Source: Deltaproteobacteria bacterium (lineage in GTDB: Bacteria > Desulfobacterota > JADFXK01). From it: DNA of 13,103 nucleotides. Under the pieces are notes generated by a model. The model saw nothing but the letters and a program-made list of their open reading frames with translations. It did no database searches and had not been told where the DNA came from. A program made the position numbers and the translations under genes. This document shows, one piece after another, positions 1 through 5,306 of the stretch (position 1 is the stretch's first letter; the number at the start of each line of letters is the position of its first letter). Location of the stretch: NCBI GenBank assembly GCA_015233285.1, contig JADFYA010000060.1, forward strand, positions 1-13,103. Reading direction: 5' to 3'.

Positions 1-409
1 ACATATAGGTGACCGCATGCGGCAAAGGAAGCCGTTTTCGCAATAACCCCCGCACCACCATGACCACGGCGCAATCACAAATGGGAAATAAAGGAGAGAA
101 AATCGCGGAGGCCGGGATACCCCAAACCCCCAGGCGGGCAGTCAGACGCGGCAATATATCCTGTGACAAAAAGACTTCCATCAAAGCCGTAAGAAGAGTG
201 CCGAGCAGGATGAAAGGGAGCGCCTCCAAGGTGATGGACAAAAAGAAGGCCGCGAAGGTGTCTCTCCAGGGCGAGGCAGGGAAAGTCAGGCCAAGCAGCC
301 GCGAGACCGCTGGTGGACCGAAGATAAAGGCGATCAAGATTGATATAAGCGCCGACAGGAAAGATGTATTGAGACGCGGCGAAGGATTGGCTAAAGGTGA
401 AACGGACAT
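1..409 (-). CDS. COG0701 / ArsP_1-type (DUF318) permease, N-terminal part
   Basis: This is the first 136 residues of a polytopic membrane permease; the 3' end lies beyond the left edge. Translation shows a hydrophobic span at about residues 16-34 and another at about 52-76 containing EALPFILLGTLLTALMEVF. A segment at 108-131 reads LFPICDCAVVMVVRGLLRKR. The 'P-x-C-(D/E)-C-x-V-V-x-x-x-R-x-L-x-(R/K)-K' pattern is the hallmark I know from the COG0701/ArsP_1 family, which includes B. subtilis YcgR and the organoarsenical exporter ArsP. The transported substrate of this member cannot be read from sequence. The ATG at 409..407 is chosen; an in-frame GTG lies 12 bases upstream and neither has a good Shine-Dalgarno. 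It lies 162 bases downstream of znuA on the same strand, so it may be the last visible gene of the metal-uptake operon. The frame offering a longer uninterrupted reading (75..443 minus) gives unconvincing protein and is a shadow. Confidence 0.78.
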   Translation of the reverse strand, partial: MSVSPLANPSPRLNTSFLSALISILIAFIFGPPAVSRLLGLTFPASPWRDTFAAFFLSITLEALPFILLGTLLTALMEVFLSQDILPRLTARLGVWGIPASAIFSPLFPICDCAVVMVVRGLLRKRLPLPHAVTYM

Positions 410-571
410 ACTTTTTACCACACTTTTTGGGTAGGCGGATCAATAAGCGATGGAGTTTTTATGATGCGGGAATTTTTTCTTGCCGGATTTTGCAGCCGCG
501 GCGGAAAACGAGTCGACAGGATCAGCGGGGCATCGCACCTGGGCCGGCCGGAACCAGGGCAACGGATTGGT

Positions 572-1465
572 TTACGGAATAGCCATGGCCGAGGTCATTT
601 TGGTCACGTTGTTGTGAAACATCCCCAGATAGGTCGAGCCTGGAGCGTCCGGCCTGGACAGGGCATCGGAGTACAGTGTGCCCCCCGGCTTTGCCCCGGC
701 ATCCTTGGCGATGCGCTCAATCAACCGCGGATCGGTCATGTTCTCCACAAACAGAGCCTTTATCTTCTCTTGTTTGATTTGCCGGATCAGCTTGCCGACA
801 TTTTGGGCGGAAGCTTCCGACGCTGTGGAAAAGCCGGTGGGGGCCATAATGGTCACCCCGTAGGCCAGGCCGAAGTAACCGAAGGCGTCATGGGAAGTGA
901 TGATTTTACGCCGGGCAGGTGGGATCTTGGCGAACTCGGCCTTAACCCAGGTCTCCATCTCCGCTATCTTTTTCAGGTAAGCCTCGGCGTTGGCTTTGAA
1001 CACACCGGCTCCGGCCGGGTCGGCCTGACTCAGGGCCTGCTCGATGTTGGTCACGTAAATCCGGCCGTTGGCCAGGTTCTGCCAGGCGTGTGGGTCCGTG
1101 ATCCTTTTGCCGCCGTGGTCCTCGTCAATCATGACGTGGGTCTTAACCCCATGGCTGGCTATAATAATCTTGCCTTTATAGCCGGCGGTTTTTACCATCC
1201 GGTCAATCCAGCCCTCAAAGCCCAGGCCGTTGATAATGACCACGTCCGCCGCGGCCAGAACTCTTGCGTCGGTAGGGGTAGGTTCATAAGCATGAGTGTC
1301 GGAATCCGGACCCACCAGGGTGGTCAATTTAACCCGATCTCCGCCAACGTTTTTGACCATGTCGCCCAAGATGGAAAAGCTGGCCACGACATTCAGGGGT
1401 TGCCCTGCTTCAGCCGGTCCCGGCAGAAGAAACATGAACAACGCAATCATGATTACCCAGCGCAT
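572..1465 (-). CDS. znuA: Zinc (or zinc/manganese) ABC transporter substrate-binding protein
   Basis: This is the periplasmic metal-binding protein of a cluster A-I (TroA/ZnuA/PsaA) ABC importer; it captures the metal ion and hands it to the ZnuB permease. The 297 residues begin with a signal peptide (hydrophobic 3-15, likely cleavage after AEA at 18-20). Expected ligands are visible: H58 in DTHAYEP, H126 in DPHAWQN, H192 in TSHDAFGYF and D267 in LYSDAL. A histidine at the third position is the zinc-type (ZnuA/TroA) arrangement, whereas manganese-type members have glutamate there; this supports zinc but does not prove it. The His-rich acidic loop is short, with H105, H110 and H117 near DEDHGG. 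A strong Shine-Dalgarno (AAGGGAGG) overlaps the znuB stop codon, 15 bases before the ATG, so the two genes are tightly linked. Manganese or mixed specificity remains the alternative. Confidence 0.9.
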   Translation of the reverse strand: MRWVIMIALFMFLLPGPAEAGQPLNVVASFSILGDMVKNVGGDRVKLTTLVGPDSDTHAYEPTPTDARVLAAADVVIINGLGFEGWIDRMVKTAGYKGKIIIASHGVKTHVMIDEDHGGKRITDPHAWQNLANGRIYVTNIEQALSQADPAGAGVFKANAEAYLKKIAEMETWVKAEFAKIPPARRKIITSHDAFGYFGLAYGVTIMAPTGFSTASEASAQNVGKLIRQIKQEKIKALFVENMTDPRLIERIAKDAGAKPGGTLYSDALSRPDAPGSTYLGMFHNNVTKMTSAMAIP

Positions 1466-1480
1466 TATCCTGAACCTCCC

Positions 1481-2356
1481 TTAGTTTTGCAAGTGCTTTT
1501 TCGGCACCAATCTGGACAAGAACCCCTGGTGCGGACCAAGGCACAACGAAGACAGGTAAAACAGTCCAGCGGTAAGAACGATGGTCGGTCCTGAGGGCAA
1601 CTCCCAATAATAGGACATCAGTAGTCCGAAATAGCCCGAGGCTAAAGCGATCAAAGTCGCCACCAAAGATTGAGACCACACCTGGACAGCCCAGAAGCGA
1701 GCCGCCACCGCAGGCAGGATGAGCATCCCCACCGACATGAGCGTACCCAAAGCCTGGAACCCACCCACCAGGTTCAACGCCACCAGGGCCATGAACACCA
1801 GATGGACCACCGAACCGCTCTTGCTGACGGCCCGCAAAAAACCGGGGTCGAAGCATTCCGTCACCAGGGGCCGATACAAGACGGCCAGGGTGAGCAGAGT
1901 CACGGTAGCCACGCCGGCCACCAGTAGAATAGCCGGATCATCCACAGCCAGGATGGTGCCGAAAAGCACGTGCATGAGGTCGATGCTGGTCCCTTTAATG
2001 GAAACCAGAAGCACTCCCAGGGCTAAGGAGATGATATACAAGGCGGCCAGGCTGGCCTCCTCTTTGACGGGCGTCAGCCGGGATACGGCTCCGGCGAGCA
2101 CGACCACGCCCAGTCCGGCCAGAAACCCGCCCAGACTCATAGCCGTAAGGGACAACCCATACATCAAAAAGCCGACAGCCGCACCAGGGAGTACGGCGTG
2201 GGATAGGGCATCCCCGCTAAGGCTCATCCGCCTGAGCACCAAGAACGTGCCGACCGGTCCACAGCCCAGGGCCAGGGATAAAATGGCCCCCAGGGCGTGA
2301 CGCATGAAGGAAAATTCGGTGAAAGGCGCCACAAAGATATTGACAAACCAGTTCAT
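1481..2356 (-). CDS. znuB: Zinc-type ABC transporter membrane permease (ABC-3 family)
   Basis: This is the inner-membrane channel subunit of the metal importer and works as a dimer with ZnuC and ZnuA. The 291-residue product is mostly hydrophobic with about eight spans and matches ABC-3 family features. The N-terminal part has the family-typical stretch LRRMSLSGDALSHAVLPGAA (about 42-61), and a later conserved block reads GTLMSVGMLILPAVAARFWA (about 203-222). Its length fits the family. The ATG follows the znuC stop with no gap (TAA immediately then ATG), so translation is probably coupled to znuC; only a weak GAGAAG precedes it. The short C-terminal tail is charged (VPKKHLQN). Within this family zinc, manganese and iron permeases cannot be separated reliably, so specificity is inferred from ZnuA and the nearby Fur-family regulator. 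Confidence 0.92.
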   Translation of the reverse strand: MNWFVNIFVAPFTEFSFMRHALGAILSLALGCGPVGTFLVLRRMSLSGDALSHAVLPGAAVGFLMYGLSLTAMSLGGFLAGLGVVVLAGAVSRLTPVKEEASLAALYIISLALGVLLVSIKGTSIDLMHVLFGTILAVDDPAILLVAGVATVTLLTLAVLYRPLVTECFDPGFLRAVSKSGSVVHLVFMALVALNLVGGFQALGTLMSVGMLILPAVAARFWAVQVWSQSLVATLIALASGYFGLLMSYYWELPSGPTIVLTAGLFYLSSLCLGPHQGFLSRLVPKKHLQN

Positions 2357-3097
2357 TTAAGGCTTCTCATGGCAAACTGGAGCATTTTGGTCCCAGGCTT
2401 CGGCTATACATCGGGCCATATCCAGATTGTCCGGGGTCAGGATAGTGGACGTGGGTCCCCAGGCTATGGGCTTCCTGGCCAGCATCAAGGTGTAAGGGAA
2501 GTTTGTCCGGACCTGATCCAGGTCATGGATTACAGCCACAACGGTTCGACCCAGTCGAATCCATTCCAGGACAACACCCAGCAGATCTTCAGTGGTCTTG
2601 GCGTCGACGGCCGTAAAGGGCTCGTCAAGGAGGATCACCGGGGCATCCTGCAAGAACAAACGGGCGAAAAGGACCCGTTGGAATTGACCGGCCGACAACG
2701 AACCGATGGGCCGGCGCTCGAACCCGGCCAGACCTACGGCAGCCAGGGCGGCATGAGTATTGGCCCACTGACCCCGGTCGACCCGACCGAATGGTCCTAA
2801 AAAAGGCCAGTGCCCCAGGGCGACCATGTCTAAGACATTGATGGGGAAGGAATGATCGATTTCCGCCTGCTGGGGAAGATAGGCCAGTTGCCCGGCCTTG
2901 AGTCCGTCCAGATCGATGGTCCCATCCATGGGCCGCAAAATACCCATGATCGCCTTGAGTAAAGTGGACTTACCCGAGCCGTTGGGTCCGACTACGGCGG
3001 TCAGGGTGCCCGGCTCAAAGCGGCCGGAAAGGTGATGCACGGCTGGATGGCGGTTATAACCTACCGTCAGGTCATGTAAGACGATGGCTCGAAACAT
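2357..3097 (-). CDS. znuC: Zinc-type ABC transporter ATP-binding protein
   Basis: This is the cytoplasmic ATPase that powers the ZnuB/ZnuA importer. In the 246-residue product the Walker A is GPNGSGKST (37-45), the Q-loop is YLPQQ (73-77), the signature is LSAGQ (134-138, a variant of LSGGQ), Walker B is VILLDEP (154-160) and the switch histidine is H191 in VIHDLDQ. Length and motif spacing fit metal-type ABC ATPases. The reading frame stays open 25 codons further upstream to an ATG at 3172. I chose the start at 3097 because MFRAIVLHDLTVGY is where family homology normally begins, and because the upstream extension overlaps a small ORF in another frame that ends two bases before this ATG. There is no clear Shine-Dalgarno, consistent with translation coupled to that small ORF. 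The gene abuts znuB directly. Confidence 0.92.
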   Translation of the reverse strand: MFRAIVLHDLTVGYNRHPAVHHLSGRFEPGTLTAVVGPNGSGKSTLLKAIMGILRPMDGTIDLDGLKAGQLAYLPQQAEIDHSFPINVLDMVALGHWPFLGPFGRVDRGQWANTHAALAAVGLAGFERRPIGSLSAGQFQRVLFARLFLQDAPVILLDEPFTAVDAKTTEDLLGVVLEWIRLGRTVVAVIHDLDQVRTNFPYTLMLARKPIAWGPTSTILTPDNLDMARCIAEAWDQNAPVCHEKP

Positions 3098-3099
3098 GG

Positions 3100-3270
3100 T
3101 CAATCCAGGACTAACAGGACCACCGCCCACAAAACGGCGCAGGCCCCCGCGGCTAAAGCCAGACGCCGCCACACTGACCAGCCCAAGGGGGAGAAAGGTA
3201 TGGGCTGGTTTTCGGTAATGGTCCGGCAGTCGTCTGTTTCAGAACAAGGGACGGGAGGAGTGGTTTCCAT
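3100..3270 (-). CDS. Small single-span membrane protein at the head of the znu operon
   Basis: This 56-residue ORF is not recognised as a named family. Residues 1-30 are polar and proline-rich and contain two cysteines (C9, C15) within an acidic run (SETDDC). A basic WRR (34-36) follows, then one hydrophobic helix (about 37-56) ending in VLLVLD at the stop. This predicts a tail-anchored protein with a short soluble N-terminus. Its TGA lies two bases before the znuC ATG, and it starts directly downstream of a Fur/Zur-like palindrome, so it would be the first cistron of the operon. Weak point: the ATG has no Shine-Dalgarno. Position, the positive-inside pattern and coupling to znuC support it; there is no homology evidence. 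The cysteines and acidic residues could bind metal, but that is speculation. Alternatively this is merely the znuC leader. Confidence 0.5.
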   Translation of the reverse strand: METTPPVPCSETDDCRTITENQPIPFSPLGWSVWRRLALAAGACAVLWAVVLLVLD

Positions 3271-3275
3271 AGTTA

Positions 3276-3295
3276 TTGAGAAAAATTATTATCAA
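3276..3295. promoter_or_regulatory. Fur/Zur-box-like palindrome ahead of the znu operon
   Basis: The 20-bp sequence TTGAGAAAAATTATTATCAA is an imperfect palindrome in which 8 of 10 base pairs match. Read on the minus strand it contains TGATAATAATT, close to the TGATAATnATTATCA core of Fur-type operators. It lies 5 bases upstream of the first ATG of the small ORF/znuCBA unit. A related palindrome precedes the fur-family gene, supporting coordinated control by that regulator. Zur and Fur sites cannot be distinguished from one instance. Confidence 0.6.
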
Positions 3296-3356
3296 TTGGA
3301 AAAATTTAGGCCGGTAAAATAGCCCCGGACATATACCTCTTTGAACCGGTCAGGCA

Positions 3357-3812
3357 TCAGCCGGGCGAAGGGCCGCAGCGCGGGCACCGGCCATAAAATT
3401 CAAGATAGTGTCCTTCCACGGCAAAACCGGTCTGGACGGCCAGGAGCTTTTCCAGAGTTGAGAGGTCACAGTCGGTCACTTCCCGGACATGGCCGCAGGA
3501 GCGGCAAATCAAATGATGAACGTGCCCTGGGTGGCCGGCCAGGTAGCGGTGCTCACCGTTGGGACCGTGGATGTGCAACAAAAATCCCAATTCACATAAA
3601 GAGTTAACCACTCGATAGACTGTGGCCTGACCTATGGCGTATTCTTGCAAGGCGCGGCAGGCCTCCGGCAGGGTTAAACCTTTGGTAGAGTCTGAAAATA
3701 GCCGCCACACGGTTATCCTCTGGGAAGTCAAGCGGAGACCTAGACGGCGAAAGGCGCGCCTGAGGTCATCTACCCGGAGGTCATTTAGGCGTTTGTCATC
3801 ATCCTGAGTCAT
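3357..3812 (-). CDS. Fur-family metalloregulator (probable Zur)
   Basis: This is a dimeric DNA-binding repressor that senses a divalent metal; adjacency to znuCBA suggests zinc (Zur), but Fur itself cannot be excluded. In the 151 residues, an N-terminal winged helix includes LRLTSQRITVWRLF (26-39) and the recognition-helix region ATVYRVVNSLCELG (63-76). The dimerisation/metal domain has HVHH (97-100), C103-R-S-C106, H135 and C143-P-R-C146. The two CxxC pairs form the structural zinc site of the family. The product is of normal length. The ATG is the only plausible start in frame and directly abuts a palindromic operator with no ribosome-binding site. A sigma-70-like promoter positions the transcript start at or next to the ATG, so the mRNA is probably leaderless and autorepressed. 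The znu operon follows after an 86-base gap with its own operator. Confidence 0.9.
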   Translation of the reverse strand: MTQDDDKRLNDLRVDDLRRAFRRLGLRLTSQRITVWRLFSDSTKGLTLPEACRALQEYAIGQATVYRVVNSLCELGFLLHIHGPNGEHRYLAGHPGHVHHLICRSCGHVREVTDCDLSTLEKLLAVQTGFAVEGHYLEFYGRCPRCGPSPG

Positions 3813-3827
3813 TGATAAAAATTATCA
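3813..3827. promoter_or_regulatory. Fur/Zur-box-like operator abutting the fur-family start codon
   Basis: TGATAAAAATTATCA is a 7-1-7 palindrome with 6 of 7 pairs matched, very close to TGATAATnATTATCA. It ends at the base before the ATG of the regulator gene and contains the predicted -10 element. This geometry implies tight self-repression by blocking RNA polymerase. The site is also in position to act on any transcript leaving rightward from the same gap. Confidence 0.65.
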
Positions 3828-3847
3828 TAAAGGCGGATTAAGGTCAA
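3819..3847 (-). promoter_or_regulatory. Predicted sigma-70 promoter of the fur-family gene
   Basis: On the minus strand TTGACC (3847..3842) is the -35 and TAATTT (3824..3819) the -10, with a 17-base spacer. The -10 lies inside the operator. The expected start, about 7 bases downstream of the -10, falls on the A of the ATG, predicting a leaderless message. This is inferred from consensus only. Confidence 0.5.
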
Positions 3848-3897
3848 GGATAATTTTAGACTGGCTATGGTTCAAAAGAAAAGGAGGGGCAATCCAA

Positions 3898-4058
3898 TGC
3901 AGACGAAAGAAGAGCTAAGATTTTCCATCGCCGGGGAGTGTAAGCAACCAGCGGTCAGCAGTCAGCCAAAAACAAGAGGTTCATGCCTTCCCTTCCGGGT
4001 ATGGCCGGTTGGACCGAAGCCTGGACCGATGAGGGTGTCGTTTTTTAGTGATGGCTGA
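3898..4058 (+). other. Short ORF start with a strong Shine-Dalgarno, running into the foldback element (gene remnant?)
   Basis: On the plus strand AAGGAGGGG (about 3880-3888) is followed by ATG at 3898 and the reading MQTKEELRFSIAGE. At 3940 the frame enters the left arm of the inverted repeat, after which the predicted protein (53 residues in total) looks non-coding. This could be the 5' stub of a gene interrupted by the element, a tiny divergent peptide, or chance. No homology is recognised. It lies divergent from the fur-family gene and shares its operator region. Low confidence that it is a gene. Confidence 0.2.
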
Positions 4059-4079
4059 AAGCTGACCGCTGATGCTTAC
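3940..4079. repeat. 140-bp foldback (MITE/REP-like) element with ~28-bp imperfect terminal inverted repeats
   Basis: The left arm (3940-3967) begins GTAAGCAACCAGCGGTCAGC. The right arm (4053-4079), reverse-complemented, begins GTAAGCATCAGCGGTCAGC. Both continue with a TCAGCC motif, so the arms pair over about 27 bases with a 1-base indel and a few mismatches. The 85-base interior is GC-rich with no convincing coding. The AGCGGTCAGC/TCAGCC word set is the kind seen in dispersed palindromic intergenic repeats. It lies 21 bases past the stop of the DUF4340 gene, so its hairpin could also end that operon's transcript or stabilise its 3' end. No transposase or obvious target-site duplication was seen. 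Confidence 0.65.
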
Positions 4080-4100
4080 CCGGTATTGGTTAGATTCAGA

Positions 4101-5306
4101 TCATTGTCCTGATTGAGTTGCTTGAGGCGCTTTTTTGCCAAATTGTCCGGATGTTACGCCCTGTCCCGGCTTGGCCGGCCCCGGCTTTATTCCCATTGCC
4201 GGTCTGGGTGGTCCGGGCCTGGCGCCTGGTCCCGCATTAGCTCCCGGAGGAACAGAACCAACATTCGGGCCGGGTTGACTTCCGGGCCCCATGATCGGGC
4301 CGGGTTGACTTCCGGGTCTCATGGGAATGATCTGGCCTTCACCGGGGGGAACCGCTGCTCCCGGCATCATTCCCGGGGCCGCCGCAGGTTCTTTGATTTC
4401 CAGGTAGTCCTGGAATTTATTAAAAATACCGGCGACAAGTTGTTTATAGACGATGAAGACAGGTTCTTGGTTATCAACCTTAACAAAGTACTTTTCCTTT
4501 TTTTCATCCGCCTTAAACTGCAGCTTTTTTTCCGACTTGTCTTTAAGGATCAGGCTCAAGGTCAAGTCCGGCGCCTTAAAGTCAACTTCAGCCGGTTTTT
4601 TGTGGAACTCAGAGGTCTTAAACTTACTCAGGAGACTGATCAGCGCCTCCACCGCCGGTTTGTTGACCACCGGCTGGGTTTTGCCATTCTTAACCACTTG
4701 CCAATCTTTGTCTTTCAGAGCCAGGCCGAACTGCTCATCGGGAAAGGCAAATGACACTCCGGCCAGTTGACCAGGTTCAAAATCGATAATGGCCTTGTCC
4801 CGTAAATCGTCCACTTGCCTCTTCGCAAAAGCATTCAACCGGCCGGCCAGCATCACGACATCTTTGGAATTTTTTTTCCGGATATAGGTTAAGGTGTTGT
4901 CCGGGCTGCTTTTGCCGACAAGAAATTCAGCTTGAACTTCTTTTTTGTCGTTAAGTAAGGTCACTTTAGTGCCGCCGGCCTCATCCGTCTCAAAGCGGCC
5001 GTATTTTTTTTCGTCGCTGGAAATGACCTCACCGGCCGGCATATTTTTGAGCTCATTAATAAAATTATTGACCATGGCTTGCTCGGCCAGATAAGATATG
5101 GGCTTTTCCAAACGCCATTTATCTCCGACCTTAACCAAGGAGATGGCCCGATCTTTGCCGGCTAAGGTGAGGCCGGTCACTTTGTCGAAATCAAGGGCCA
5201 GAAACTTTCCTTCAGATTTAGCCGGAGCCGGAGGTTGACTTTTGACAAAATAGATTACCCCCAAGATCGCCACGACAGCGCACAGAATAATGATTTTGCC
5301 TTTCAT
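4101..5306 (-). CDS. DUF4340-domain protein of a Gld-type ABC module, with Pro/Gly-rich tail
   Basis: This 401-residue protein has an N-terminal membrane anchor (about 4-21) and then an envelope-facing body (about 30-305) rich in lysine-punctuated beta-type segments, such as LVKVGDKWRLEKPI (57-70) and later LKDKDWQVVKNGKTQPV. That pattern of short 'W-x-(L/V)-x-(K/P)' repeats is what I recognise as DUF4340. Residues 306-401 form a low-complexity Pro/Gly/Met/Gln tail including two tandem copies of PGSQPGPxxG. It is the last gene of the four-gene module. Its ATG follows the GldG-like stop codon directly (TAA then ATG), with a Shine-Dalgarno (GGAGGTG) inside the end of that gene, so translation is coupled. 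DUF4340 proteins commonly accompany GldG-like proteins. The biochemical function is unknown; a role in assembling or supporting the ABC complex at the envelope is inference. Confidence 0.8.
   Translation of the reverse strand: MKGKIIILCAVVAILGVIYFVKSQPPAPAKSEGKFLALDFDKVTGLTLAGKDRAISLVKVGDKWRLEKPISYLAEQAMVNNFINELKNMPAGEVISSDEKKYGRFETDEAGGTKVTLLNDKKEVQAEFLVGKSSPDNTLTYIRKKNSKDVVMLAGRLNAFAKRQVDDLRDKAIIDFEPGQLAGVSFAFPDEQFGLALKDKDWQVVKNGKTQPVVNKPAVEALISLLSKFKTSEFHKKPAEVDFKAPDLTLSLILKDKSEKKLQFKADEKKEKYFVKVDNQEPVFIVYKQLVAGIFNKFQDYLEIKEPAAAPGMMPGAAVPPGEGQIIPMRPGSQPGPIMGPGSQPGPNVGSVPPGANAGPGARPGPPRPAMGIKPGPAKPGQGVTSGQFGKKAPQATQSGQ
4265..4316. repeat. Two-copy 30-bp-period tandem repeat inside the DUF4340 gene
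   Basis: A 22-base block is identical at 4265-4286 and 4295-4316, a period of 30 bases (10 codons). It encodes the consecutive PGSQPGPIMG and PGSQPGPNVG units of the tail. The in-frame period indicates expansion by slippage or unequal exchange, so copy number may vary between strains. Confidence 0.85.

Noticed and set aside
75..443. A 122-codon minus-strand ORF at the left edge
   Set aside because: The adjacent frame from 409 encodes a recognisable permease with the P-I-C-D-C motif; the longer-looking ORF is its out-of-frame shadow.
508..571. Terminator after znuA that would separate the permease from the znu operon
   Set aside because: A CCTGG/CCAGG pairing flanking a GGCCGG core exists downstream of znuA, but it has no following T run, so I do not call a terminator.
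461..1594. A 377-codon plus-strand ORF opposite znuA
   Set aside because: It is antisense to a clearly conserved ABC binding protein with all ligand residues. The product looks low-complexity with no recognisable domain, as expected for a shadow frame in GC-rich coding DNA.
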